60,072 nt of DNA from an uncultured Acetatifactor sp. Its GTDB lineage: Bacteria; Bacillota; Clostridia; Lachnospirales; Lachnospiraceae. The notes below the pieces were generated by a model. It was not told the DNA's origin, ran no database searches, and saw nothing but the letters and a program-made list of their open reading frames with translations. A program made the translations under genes and the position numbers. Each line of letters starts with the position of its first letter. The first letter of the stretch is position 1. The stretch lies in the NCBI GenBank assembly GCA_934433135.1, contig CAKRZO010000023.1, forward strand, positions 1 to 60,072, written 5' to 3'. This document shows, piece after piece, positions 51,178 through 59,737 of this stretch.

Positions 51178-51671
51178 TGGTATACAAAAAGATTGTCGAA
51201 GTTGCTTCAAACGATAAAGCGTATACTTTTCATAATGTTACAAGTTACGTTAAAGAGGCAGTAAAGGAATCAAAAATAAAAGATGGAATTGCAGTTGTAT
51301 ATTCACATCATACCACTTGTTCAGTTACTACGCAGGAATGTGCATTTGATATGTCGATTACAGGACTTGAAACATTACAGCAGGATTTAATAAATGTTTT
51401 CGATAAAATTGTGCCTGTGTGCAAACATGAGGGTTATTACCTGCATCCGGGACAAAGGGCGCTTGACTTTGCAGAAAAACACAATGAAAATGCAAGAGGC
51501 TGTCATAATACAGATGCACACTTGCGTTCCTCTATAATGGGCAGAAGTGAAAGCATAGTGATAGATGACGGAGAACTTGATCTCGGTGAGTTTGGCTATA
51601 TTTATTTTATCGATTTTGATACGACGAGAGGCCGAAAGAGAACGGTCAAGATTATGATAATCGGGGAGTAA
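51177..51671 (+). CDS. YjbQ/UPF0047-family protein, second paralogue
   Basis: A 164-aa YjbQ-like protein related to the one at 49804. It shows YSHHTTCSVTTQECAFDMS, HPGQRALDFAEKHNENARG, NTDAHLRSSIMGRSESIVI, GEFGYIYFIDFDTTRGRKR and a final KIMIIGE strand. As in its paralogue, Cys follows HTT, and a Gln-Glu pair replaces Asn-Glu. The start overlaps the TIM-like stop by one base. The tight packing YjbQ-TIM-YjbQ suggests a shared substrate or a hetero-oligomer; function unknown. Confidence 0.86.
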   Translation: MVYKKIVEVASNDKAYTFHNVTSYVKEAVKESKIKDGIAVVYSHHTTCSVTTQECAFDMSITGLETLQQDLINVFDKIVPVCKHEGYYLHPGQRALDFAEKHNENARGCHNTDAHLRSSIMGRSESIVIDDGELDLGEFGYIYFIDFDTTRGRKRTVKIMIIGE

Positions 51672-51763
51672 GTACAAAGGTTGTAAAGCAATTCGGATGG
51701 ATACTGCAGCAAAATAAAATTGCCGCAACAAATAATGTATTTAAGAAGACAAGGAGATATGAA

Positions 51764-52612
51764 ATGGATATTAACAGGATTCCTAAGGATGAACTGGGTA
51801 AGGGCAGCAGTATAAAACTTGATGTATGTGAAACAGAAGTGGATATGTATTGGAAAGTTGCAATTGAGATATTGGAATGCATTAAAGAAAACAATGACAA
51901 AGGGGAACCTACAGTTATGATTATTCCCTTTGGACCACTCGGGCCGTACAGCCGACTGGCATACTTTGTGAACAAATATCGTATAAGCCTTAAAAATTGT
52001 GTTTTCATAAACATGGACGAGTACCTTAAGTCTCCATATGAGTATATAGATGAAAATGATCCACTTTCATTCAGAGGCGGAATGAAGAGAGTATTTTACA
52101 GCAAGATTGATGAGGAATTAAATCTTAAACCGGAAAACAGAATATTTCCGAAACCGGGCGAAGAACATATCATTATGGATACGATTGACAAGTACGGAAA
52201 GCTTGATATGGCATGGGGAGGAATTGGTATCAACGGGCATTTTGCATTTAATGAGCCGCCTGAACCGGGAGAGACGGTTTCAAATGAGGAATTTGCAAAT
52301 CGTAGGACAAGAGTATTGAGAATCAGCCGTGAAACAAAGACAATCAATGCATATATGAACTGCGGAAGTGATCTGAACCGGATCCCGGAATATTGTATTA
52401 CAGTCGGAATGAAAGAGATATTCAGGGCAAAAAAAGTCAGAATATGTATGCCGAGGGATTGGCATGCTGCAATACTTAGAAAAGTATTACATGGAGAAAT
52501 TACGGCAGCGGTTCCCTGTTCGCTATTCCAGAATCATCCGGATGCAAAGGTATACGCAGCAACTGCGGCATTAGAACCACCTATTTCTGAAATCCGTGTG
52601 TATAACAAATGA
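51764..52612 (+). CDS. NagB/6-phosphogluconolactonase-family protein, atypical
   Basis: A 282-aa relative of glucosamine-6-phosphate deaminase. FINMDEYLKSP keeps the general base (Asp85, equal to NagB Asp72) and GIGINGHFAFNEPPE keeps His159 and Glu164, but NagB Asp141 is Asn157 here. The phosphate loop that reads TGGTP in NagB reads FGPLGPYSR. Both changes argue against plain glucosamine-6-phosphate deaminase. The C-terminal MGMKEI-type and MPRDWHAAILRKVLHGEIT segments are as in the family. Upstream is AAGGAGATATGAA. It is followed by a NagA-like gene, as in amino-sugar operons, so it may act on a modified amino sugar. Confidence 0.85.
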   Translation: MDINRIPKDELGKGSSIKLDVCETEVDMYWKVAIEILECIKENNDKGEPTVMIIPFGPLGPYSRLAYFVNKYRISLKNCVFINMDEYLKSPYEYIDENDPLSFRGGMKRVFYSKIDEELNLKPENRIFPKPGEEHIIMDTIDKYGKLDMAWGGIGINGHFAFNEPPEPGETVSNEEFANRRTRVLRISRETKTINAYMNCGSDLNRIPEYCITVGMKEIFRAKKVRICMPRDWHAAILRKVLHGEITAAVPCSLFQNHPDAKVYAATAALEPPISEIRVYNK

Positions 52613-52622
52613 GGTGACCTTC

Positions 52623-53786
52623 TTGACAAACAGAAAATTTATTACGGGCGGTAAGGTTATTTCAAGCGAGAAATGTAATAGTTCTTCAATAGTAATTGAG
52701 AATGGAAAGGTAGTAGAGATACTTCCTTCCTCGGTTAAGGTTGAGAATGGTGAAATCATAGATGCGAACGGTATGTATGTAATGCCCGGATTTGTTGAAA
52801 TACATGCACATGGTGGCGGAGGATTTGATTTTATGGATGCATCAGCCACTGCGTTTGATGAAATCGCAGCGGCTCATTTAAGACATGGAACGACATCCAT
52901 TTTACCGACAACAGTTGCGTGCAGTATCGAATCCATGGAAAAGTTGTTTGATATTTACCGGGAAGAAAACGGACGTGCTAAAATAAATATGCTTGGATTA
53001 CACCTGGAGGGGCCATATATATCGTATGAGATGAAAGGGGCACAAAATCCAAAGTTTGTGCGCAGCCCATCAAAAGCGGAAATAGACAGGCTGATTGATA
53101 AAAACGGCGATATCATAAGAATGTGTACCGCAGCACCTGAGCTTGATGGAATTGAATATATGGCAAAGCGTATGGCAGATAAAAATATAGTATTATCTGT
53201 CGGCCATTCAAATGGTACATGTGAGGATGCAAGAATCGCCAGAGAACTTGGGTTTACGCATATAACACATCTATATTCAAATACGCCGGGAGTAAGAAAG
53301 ATTAACCAGGTCGTATATGCCGGGATTTTAGAAGCAGCTTATCTTTATGATTTTGATGTAGAGTTGATAGGTGATGGGCATCATGTTGCAAAAGATGTAT
53401 TGCAGCTTGCCTTAAAATATAAAGGTTCGGATAAAATCAATCTGACATCGGATGCAATGCGTGCTGCAGGTACCAATGTGAAGGAGAGTTATCTTGGTGA
53501 AAAAAGACCGGATAATAGGGTTATCATTGAAGACAGTGTGGCAAAGCTTCCGGACAGAAGCTTTTTTGCCGGCAGTATAGCAACGGGTGATACCATGCTG
53601 AAATGGGCAGTTAATACATGTGGTATTGATATTTGCGAGGCCTCAAAGATGCTTTCCACAACTCCAGCCAGAATCATAGGGGAAACCGGAAAAGGAGAGA
53701 TCCGTCGTGGTGCTGATGCAGATATTATTGTTGTCAATGAAAAACTAAATATTGAGCGTGTGTTTGTTATGGGCACAGAAATATAA
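52623..53786 (+). CDS. nagA: N-acetylglucosamine-6-phosphate deacetylase-like amidohydrolase
   Basis: A 387-aa metal-dependent amidohydrolase of the NagA type. Metal sites are EIHAHGGGGFDFMD, GLHLEGPYIS (Glu ligand), VGHSNGT (His) and ITHLYSNTPG (His); the catalytic Asp is in LTSDAMRAAG. The HLFNAM motif of typical NagA is HLYSNT here, so substrate preference may be shifted. The start is a TTG at 52623 with GAGGTGACC upstream; an in-frame GTG at 52596 lies within the preceding gene. It likely removes an N-acetyl group from a sugar phosphate before the NagB-like step and follows GH20-mediated release of an N-acetylhexosamine. Confidence 0.9.
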   Translation: MTNRKFITGGKVISSEKCNSSSIVIENGKVVEILPSSVKVENGEIIDANGMYVMPGFVEIHAHGGGGFDFMDASATAFDEIAAAHLRHGTTSILPTTVACSIESMEKLFDIYREENGRAKINMLGLHLEGPYISYEMKGAQNPKFVRSPSKAEIDRLIDKNGDIIRMCTAAPELDGIEYMAKRMADKNIVLSVGHSNGTCEDARIARELGFTHITHLYSNTPGVRKINQVVYAGILEAAYLYDFDVELIGDGHHVAKDVLQLALKYKGSDKINLTSDAMRAAGTNVKESYLGEKRPDNRVIIEDSVAKLPDRSFFAGSIATGDTMLKWAVNTCGIDICEASKMLSTTPARIIGETGKGEIRRGADADIIVVNEKLNIERVFVMGTEI

Positions 53787-53804
53787 CTTTGGAGGTTTGT
53801 GTGT

Positions 53805-55691
53805 ATGATTGTCAATTTTTTGAACCTTGATAGAGATTTTGAGCCAGCTATAGATGATTTTTTGAAATTGCATCAATTCAAACGTTCTGATCGAAACGTG
53901 GATGTGTATGTTGAAATTCAAAAGAATGATAAAGCAGAGATTGAAATCGTAAAAAAAGGCAATAAAGCAGTATTTTATCTGAATAAGTACTACCAATTTT
54001 TCAGAGCAATGACGATTTTAAAGCAACATAAGGATGCGGATTTTAAATATAAAGAACCAGTTGTGTTTGAAACTTGCGGTGCCATGTTTGACGGTTCGCA
54101 GCCCAGTTCGCTTATGAATATTAAGTCCTGTAAAAGAATGATGCTTTACCTGGCATCAATGGGCTATAATATGATGATGCTGTATTGTGAAGATTGTTAT
54201 GAGATAGAAGGGGAGCCGTATTTCGGTAATATGCGTCCGAGATATACGCAGAGCGATTTTAAAATGCTGGATGATTACGCATATTCGTTGGGACTGGAAC
54301 TGGTGCCGTGCATACAAACTTTAGGGCATTTAACAGATGCAATAAGAAGACCGCCGTATGCAAAAATTTCGGACACAGATGATATATTAATGGTCGGTGA
54401 AGAGAAGGTTTATGCACTTATCGACAAAATGATAAGTACGGTCTCAAAATGTTTTAGATCCAGAAGAGTACATATCGGTCTTGATGAAGCATGGGATTTG
54501 GGACTTGGAAATTATCTTAAAAAAAATGGATATCATACCCGCGAGGAAATTATGACAGAACATTTGCATCGCGTATATGAAATTACTGATAAATATAATA
54601 TGCGGCCTATGATGTGGAATGATATGTTTTTCCGGGGAAAATCTAAAGAGAATGAATACTATGATAAAAACATCCATTTTACGGAAGAGGACAAGAAACT
54701 TGTGCCTCCCGGTTTTAGTATTATTTATTGGGATTATTATCACTTTGATAAAGAAATCTACAGCCATTTTTTGAAAGAAAGCCAAACAATATGCGATAAT
54801 GTGATTTTTGCAGGTTGTTCCAGAAATAATAGAACTTTTGGCGCTCATCTGAAAATGTCAATTGCAACAACGGATGCTGCACTTGCTGCTTGCAGAGAAC
54901 AGGGTATAAAAGAAGTATTCACAACCGTATGGGGCGATGATCATAGGGAAAGCAGCATATTTGCTGTTTTGCCGGCACTTTTGCATTTTGTGGAACATAT
55001 GTATACACGAAATGAGCATATTGAAACGGAAAAACTGAAAGAAAGGTTTAAAATCTGCATTGGTGCGGAATGGGAGGCATTTGAAGCAATTTCGTCATTT
55101 GATTATATCCCCGGCTATAATGATAAAGATATTAACAGTCTTCCAGTTAGTCGCATATGTATGTGGCAGGATATTATGCTGGGACTTTGTGATAAAAATA
55201 TGAATGGATTTGATATGTCCATGCACTATAATGAGTTGTCCAAAAAGATGAAAGCAAATGCGCAGAAATATCCGGAGTTTAAATATATGTTTGAGTTTTA
55301 CCGGAGCCTGGCTGATGTGCTAGAAATAAAACAATACATTGGCATAAAATTGACTGAACTGTATAAAAACGGAGATAAAAATGGCTTAAAATCGGAACGT
55401 GAAAATACTTTGCCGATTTTGCTTCAAAAAATGTGCGAATTGCGAAAGAAACATCGCAGGTACTTTTTGGATGATTATAAACCAATAGGGTGGGAGATTC
55501 TTGATATACGTTATGGAGGTGCCATTATGCGGATTGATACCGCTATGTCAAGAATAGATGACTATTTAGATGGAACATTAGAGGTAATAGAGGAATTTGA
55601 AGAACCTCGCCTGAGTTATACCGGAAAAGAAAGTGATCTTGTTCCGGATGTGCATACTTATCAGCTGTTATGCAGTGCAAGCCGATTATAA
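53805..55691 (+). CDS. GH20-family beta-N-acetylhexosaminidase-like enzyme
   Basis: A 628-aa cytosolic GH20-like glycosidase. A small N-terminal alpha/beta domain (1-85) precedes the TIM barrel: ETCGAMFDGSQPSSLMNIKS, MGYNMMMLYCEDCYE, CIQTLGHL, and the catalytic pair Asp227-Glu228 in VHIGLDEAWDLG. TVWGDDHRESS with an aromatic cluster fits the strand 7-8 region. GH20 enzymes use the substrate's N-acetyl group as nucleophile, so the target sugar should be an N-acetylhexosamine. The C-terminal helical part (about 430-628) is longer than in small family members. The ATG at 53805 with GGAGG upstream is preferred over a GTG at 53799. It precedes importer 3. Confidence 0.9.
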   Translation: MIVNFLNLDRDFEPAIDDFLKLHQFKRSDRNVDVYVEIQKNDKAEIEIVKKGNKAVFYLNKYYQFFRAMTILKQHKDADFKYKEPVVFETCGAMFDGSQPSSLMNIKSCKRMMLYLASMGYNMMMLYCEDCYEIEGEPYFGNMRPRYTQSDFKMLDDYAYSLGLELVPCIQTLGHLTDAIRRPPYAKISDTDDILMVGEEKVYALIDKMISTVSKCFRSRRVHIGLDEAWDLGLGNYLKKNGYHTREEIMTEHLHRVYEITDKYNMRPMMWNDMFFRGKSKENEYYDKNIHFTEEDKKLVPPGFSIIYWDYYHFDKEIYSHFLKESQTICDNVIFAGCSRNNRTFGAHLKMSIATTDAALAACREQGIKEVFTTVWGDDHRESSIFAVLPALLHFVEHMYTRNEHIETEKLKERFKICIGAEWEAFEAISSFDYIPGYNDKDINSLPVSRICMWQDIMLGLCDKNMNGFDMSMHYNELSKKMKANAQKYPEFKYMFEFYRSLADVLEIKQYIGIKLTELYKNGDKNGLKSERENTLPILLQKMCELRKKHRRYFLDDYKPIGWEILDIRYGGAIMRIDTAMSRIDDYLDGTLEVIEEFEEPRLSYTGKESDLVPDVHTYQLLCSASRL

Positions 55692-55767
55692 AGACGAGAC
55701 GGAAACAAATAGAATTCTAACAAGCAAAATATTGATGAAATAACTGGTCAAGGAGAGAGGTATACTG

Positions 55768-56703
55768 ATGGGAATAAAAGTAAAAAGCAAGGGAAGGCAC
55801 GGAGAATTGCAAAAGAGTATAAAAAGGCACTGGCAGCTGTATCTGTTTGCTTTCCCGGCAGTTTTGTTTACGGCAATATTTGCTTATAAACCTATGTATG
55901 GTATTTTGATTGCCTTTAAGGATTACAGTTTCAGAAAAGGCATATGGAGCAGTTCCTGGGTTGGCATGAAAAATTTTCAGAGGGTATTCAGTTCTTATTG
56001 GTTTCCGATTACCTTAAAGAATACCTTGACCTTGAGCTTTATGAGTCTTTTTATCGGATTTCCGATAGCGATTATTTTAGCATTACTGTTCAATGAAGTC
56101 AGGAGTGCACGTTATAGAAAGTTTGTACAGACGGTTTCTTATGCACCTCATTTTATTTCGACGGTTGTTATCTGTGGTATGATTTCCATATTTTTAAGTC
56201 CGAGTGTTGGCATTGTGAATAAATTGCTTAATTTTATGGGATATGAATCGGTGGCATTTTTGCAAAGTGTGTCCATGTTTAAGTGGATTTATACGATAAC
56301 GGGAATCTGGCAGGGGGTTGGCTGGAGCTCAATTATTTATTTCGCGGCTTTATCGAGTGTAGACAAGTCCTTGCTGGAAGCGGCAGAAGTCGATGGTGCA
56401 ACACGCCTTCAGAAAATTTTGCATATCTCGTTGCCAACCATTCTTCCAACGATTGTTATTACTTTTATTCTGCAATGCGGAAGTGTATTAAGTGTCGGGT
56501 ATGAAAAAGTATATTTGTTGCAAAATGATTTGAATTTGGTCGGTTCGGAAATTATATCTACTTATACTTACAAGGTCGGCTTAGAGCAGTCTGATTTTTC
56601 CTATTCAACAGCAGTTGGATTGTTTAACAGTGTAGTTAACTGCATTGTTCTGATCGTTGTAAACAAATTGTCAAGAAAAGTAACGGAAGAGGGATTATTT
56701 TAG
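55768..56703 (+). CDS. CUT1 sugar ABC importer permease, LplB-like
   Basis: A 311-aa first permease of importer 3. The LplB-type N-terminus is visible (YLFAFPAVLFTAIFAYKPMY, GILIAFKDYSF), with six membrane segments and the EAA loop SLLEAAEVDGATRLQKI. It resembles the permease at 26608. It is preceded by AAGGAGAGAG; no promoter is visible in the 76-nt gap after GH20, so it is part of the operon that starts at 43491. Confidence 0.94.
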   Translation: MGIKVKSKGRHGELQKSIKRHWQLYLFAFPAVLFTAIFAYKPMYGILIAFKDYSFRKGIWSSSWVGMKNFQRVFSSYWFPITLKNTLTLSFMSLFIGFPIAIILALLFNEVRSARYRKFVQTVSYAPHFISTVVICGMISIFLSPSVGIVNKLLNFMGYESVAFLQSVSMFKWIYTITGIWQGVGWSSIIYFAALSSVDKSLLEAAEVDGATRLQKILHISLPTILPTIVITFILQCGSVLSVGYEKVYLLQNDLNLVGSEIISTYTYKVGLEQSDFSYSTAVGLFNSVVNCIVLIVVNKLSRKVTEEGLF

Positions 56704-56757
56704 ACAGGAATGCAGAATTAAAAGTATAAGATACTTTGAGACAAGGGAGAAGTTGAA

Positions 56758-57666
56758 ATGGAAAAAAAAGTTTTTAGCAGTAACCGTTTCTTTCAGGGCT
56801 GTGTAACCGTGATATTGTTTTTATTCATGTGTGTTGAATTATATCCTTTACTTTATGTGTTGAGTTGTTCGCTAAGTAACCCGGAGGCGGTTTCCGGAGG
56901 AAAAGTAGTCTTATTTCCGGTGGGATTTAATCTTGGTGGTTTTGAAAAGATACTGAAATATAAAGATATATGGTTGGGGTATGGAAATACGATAATGTAT
57001 ACTGTCATAGGAACTATTGTTAGTCTGCTTGTAACGCTCACATGCGCTTACACTTTATCCAGGAAGGATGTTGTAGGACGAAAGGTGCTCACAGTATATT
57101 TCATGGTCACGATGTACCTTGATGGCGGACTGATTCCCGGATATTTAAATGTAAAATCGTTAGGTTTAGTTGATACCAGAACTTATATTTTCATTTACAG
57201 TGCTTTATCGGTCTATAACTTATTGGTAGCCAGAACTTTCTTTGCTAATTCGATCCCTGTAGCATTGACTGAGGCAGCACGGATAGAAGGCTGTAATGAT
57301 GTCAGAGTTTTTACCAGAATAATAATTCCTTTGTCAAAGCCGCTTATTACGGTAATGACCCTGTATTATGCGGTACCTCGGTGGAATTCCTATTTTACGG
57401 AAATGATTTATTTGAAAAGTCGCTCGAAGTATCCTTTGCAAAGCTTTTTAAAAGAAATATTATTGGAAAGTAAGATGGCAGAAACAGCAGCAAGTACCGT
57501 AGGTATGTCGCCGGCCGAGATAAAGTACTACCAGGAGATAGCCAAACAAGCAGAATTAATGAAATATTGTGTTATCATAGTAGCCACCGTGCCCATGCTT
57601 TTGGTGTATCCTAAACTTCAAAAATACTTCGAAAAAGGAATTATGCTTGGATCCGTTAAGGAATAG
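56758..57666 (+). CDS. CUT1 sugar ABC importer permease, LplC-like
   Basis: A 302-aa second permease of importer 3. Membrane segments and the EAA region ALTEAARIEGCNDVRVF are seen; Asp-Gly of the usual EAA core is Glu-Gly here. The C-terminus KYFEKGIMLGSVKE is typical. AAGGGAG lies before the ATG. A large hairpin separates it from the binding-protein gene. Confidence 0.94.
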   Translation: MEKKVFSSNRFFQGCVTVILFLFMCVELYPLLYVLSCSLSNPEAVSGGKVVLFPVGFNLGGFEKILKYKDIWLGYGNTIMYTVIGTIVSLLVTLTCAYTLSRKDVVGRKVLTVYFMVTMYLDGGLIPGYLNVKSLGLVDTRTYIFIYSALSVYNLLVARTFFANSIPVALTEAARIEGCNDVRVFTRIIIPLSKPLITVMTLYYAVPRWNSYFTEMIYLKSRSKYPLQSFLKEILLESKMAETAASTVGMSPAEIKYYQEIAKQAELMKYCVIIVATVPMLLVYPKLQKYFEKGIMLGSVKE

Positions 57667-57671
57667 ATGAG

Positions 57672-57732
57672 AACCCCCCCTTTTTAGTCTTGAAATTGAT
57701 GGAAGGCCTTCCGCAAGAAAAGATGGGGTTTT
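57672..57732 (+). promoter_or_regulatory. Intercistronic hairpin before binding-protein gene
   Basis: AACCCC...CTTTT (57672-57684) can pair with AAAAGATGGGGTT (57718-57730), with an inner GGAAGGCCTTCC palindrome, followed by TTTT. It looks like a leaky terminator or processing site between permeases and binding protein. Confidence 0.55.
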
Positions 57733-57762
57733 AATAAAAAAAAACAGGAGGAACAAAACAGA

Positions 57763-59460
57763 ATGAGAAAAAAATTTTTGGCGGGATTACTTGCAACAGT
57801 TATGATGGTATGTATAGCTGGATGCGGTAACGCAGAAAAAGGGTCTACGGAAACTACGAAAAGTGTGAGTTCTGTAGCAGGCGAAACCGTTAAGACAACG
57901 GAAGCAGGAGAAGAGATATCCTTTCCGTTAAAGGAAGAAGTAACATTTACAATCAGTGGTCCCTATAATCCGGGAAATACGGCAGATTGGGAATCTACAG
58001 TCCAGTTTAAAGAATATAAAAAGAGACTTGGAATCAATCTGAAAGCAAGTACTTATGACAATGAGACGTGGGAAACCCAATTTACTTTGATGTTGGCAGA
58101 AGACAAGTTGCCGGATATTATTGCGGGAGCCAGTGTCACACCGTCTGATATGGCGAAATATGCAAAAGAGGGCTATTTCCTGGACTTTAGTAAACATCTG
58201 GATAAGATGCCTAATCTTACTGCTTTTTTTGAAAAGCATCCGGAATATAAGGCTGCTGTGTCTTTTGATGATGGAGGAATTTATGGTTTTTCTGCGATGT
58301 ACGATTGGTGTGATAGTGCTTTTTCCTGCCCTGCATATATGAATCAGTCGTGGTTGGATAGATTAGGACTTGAAAGACCGGAAACATTAGATGATTTATA
58401 CGATGTGCTTAAGGCATTTAAAGAGCAGGATGCCAACGGGAATGGTGATACAACGGATGAAATTCCTATGTCTATGAAATCATCTAACAGAATGAATTCG
58501 ATTTCTCCGATTCTTTGGGCATATGGAATCTTCAGTGGTGAAACGCCTGTTTGGTGGGAGCAAGTAGACGAGAATGGTAAAGTTCAGTTGATGGATGCCA
58601 GTGAAAATGCCAAAGAATTTTATAAATTTGTTAATAAGCTATATAAAGAGGGGCTTATTAACCAGGATGTATACAGTATAGAAGACAGTGCTTATAAAGA
58701 ATTGTCAAAAAATAACATTGGCTATCTTGGCGGCTATCAAGCAAGCGTGGATTTGGAGAATCATGCAAGAAACCAATGGTATCTAATGGGCGGTTTAACA
58801 ACAAAAGAATGGAATGAAAAGCCTGTACTGGTAGTTCGCAACAAAATTCTACCTTACTATAGAGTGATGGTAAGTGCCGATGTAGAAAATGTGGATGCAG
58901 TGGTTGCATTTATTGACTATTTATTTACTGAAGAAGGCATGCTTTCTACAATAAATGGGTACGAAGGGGTAAGTTTTGACTTCAAAGATGTTTGTGGGTT
59001 TAAAGCCATAGATCATACTGCTTATGCAGATGGTTATGAATCGACTGAAGCGTACAGAGTACAGGCCGCAGTTGCAGATGCTAAATTACAGATTGTTGGA
59101 TCTATGATCGGATTCTGGGATATGATTGAAGAAATTGATGAAGATAAGTTATTGTCGGATGAAGTTCTTGAAGTAGCAAGCGTGAATGCTGTAAATGAGA
59201 AGGCTTTCAGAGACGGAAGGTATACTGTAGTATATTCTTTCCCAAGCCTTAAGTATTCTGATGAAGTTGCTGCAGAATATGCAACACTGAAAACCGATCT
59301 TACTAATTATATACTTACTGCCAGTGCACAGTTTATTGTGGGAGAGATGGATGTTGATAAGGATTGGGATAAATATCTGGCACAGTTAAATGAGATTGGT
59401 TTACCAAGATTATTAGAGATTGAACAGGAAGCATACGACAGTTATATTGCAAATTATTAA
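57763..59460 (+). CDS. Extracellular solute-binding lipoprotein of importer 3
   Basis: A 565-aa binding protein with a lipoprotein signal (lipobox IAGC, Cys about 21), a Ser/Thr/Glu linker and a long two-lobed domain. One segment, EQDANGNGDTTDEIPMS, is a calcium-binding-like Asp/Asn-rich loop common in LplA-type binding proteins. AGGAGG is well spaced. It is the last gene of the operon; a 14-bp hairpin follows. It probably delivers the glycan fragment that the GH4, GH20 and downstream enzymes process. Confidence 0.93.
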   Translation: MRKKFLAGLLATVMMVCIAGCGNAEKGSTETTKSVSSVAGETVKTTEAGEEISFPLKEEVTFTISGPYNPGNTADWESTVQFKEYKKRLGINLKASTYDNETWETQFTLMLAEDKLPDIIAGASVTPSDMAKYAKEGYFLDFSKHLDKMPNLTAFFEKHPEYKAAVSFDDGGIYGFSAMYDWCDSAFSCPAYMNQSWLDRLGLERPETLDDLYDVLKAFKEQDANGNGDTTDEIPMSMKSSNRMNSISPILWAYGIFSGETPVWWEQVDENGKVQLMDASENAKEFYKFVNKLYKEGLINQDVYSIEDSAYKELSKNNIGYLGGYQASVDLENHARNQWYLMGGLTTKEWNEKPVLVVRNKILPYYRVMVSADVENVDAVVAFIDYLFTEEGMLSTINGYEGVSFDFKDVCGFKAIDHTAYADGYESTEAYRVQAAVADAKLQIVGSMIGFWDMIEEIDEDKLLSDEVLEVASVNAVNEKAFRDGRYTVVYSFPSLKYSDEVAAEYATLKTDLTNYILTASAQFIVGEMDVDKDWDKYLAQLNEIGLPRLLEIEQEAYDSYIANY

Positions 59461-59468
59461 TTGACATT

Positions 59469-59509
59469 GGAAAGGTATAAGGTAATGTTATAGTTCCTTA
59501 TACCTTTCC
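59469..59509 (+). terminator. Hairpin at the end of the 43491-59460 operon
   Basis: Perfect 14-bp stem GGAAAGGTATAAGG / CCTTATACCTTTCC with a 13-nt loop. No T run follows, so it may be a 3' stabilising structure rather than a classical terminator. Confidence 0.65.
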
Positions 59510-59632
59510 CAATCTATAAATGGTAGAGCTTAACAAATATGTTTTTCGCTTATCAAGAAATAATGGAGTGATGCAAAGGGAATGTTTTGGTAGTTGTTCA
59601 TGGTAAATTAAATGGCAGAAGGGATTTTATAA

Positions 59633-59737
59633 ATGAAAAAGTATCTTGCAGATAAAAAAATTATAGTAATTATTATGGCGATAACGTTTGTGCACATTTC
59701 GGATAAACGGAGCCCCTTTCCCGCGTCAGCGGTGTAA
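59633..59737 (+). pseudogene. 5' end of a gene truncated by the mobile element
   Basis: An ATG with AGAAGGG upstream opens a frame reading MKKYLADKKIIVIIMAIT, a basic start followed by a hydrophobic segment as in a membrane or exported protein. At about 59689 the sequence changes to a mobile-element end, and the frame then runs 16 codons into the element before a stop. Only about 18 native codons remain here; the rest is expected beyond the right edge. The family cannot be told. Confidence 0.5.
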
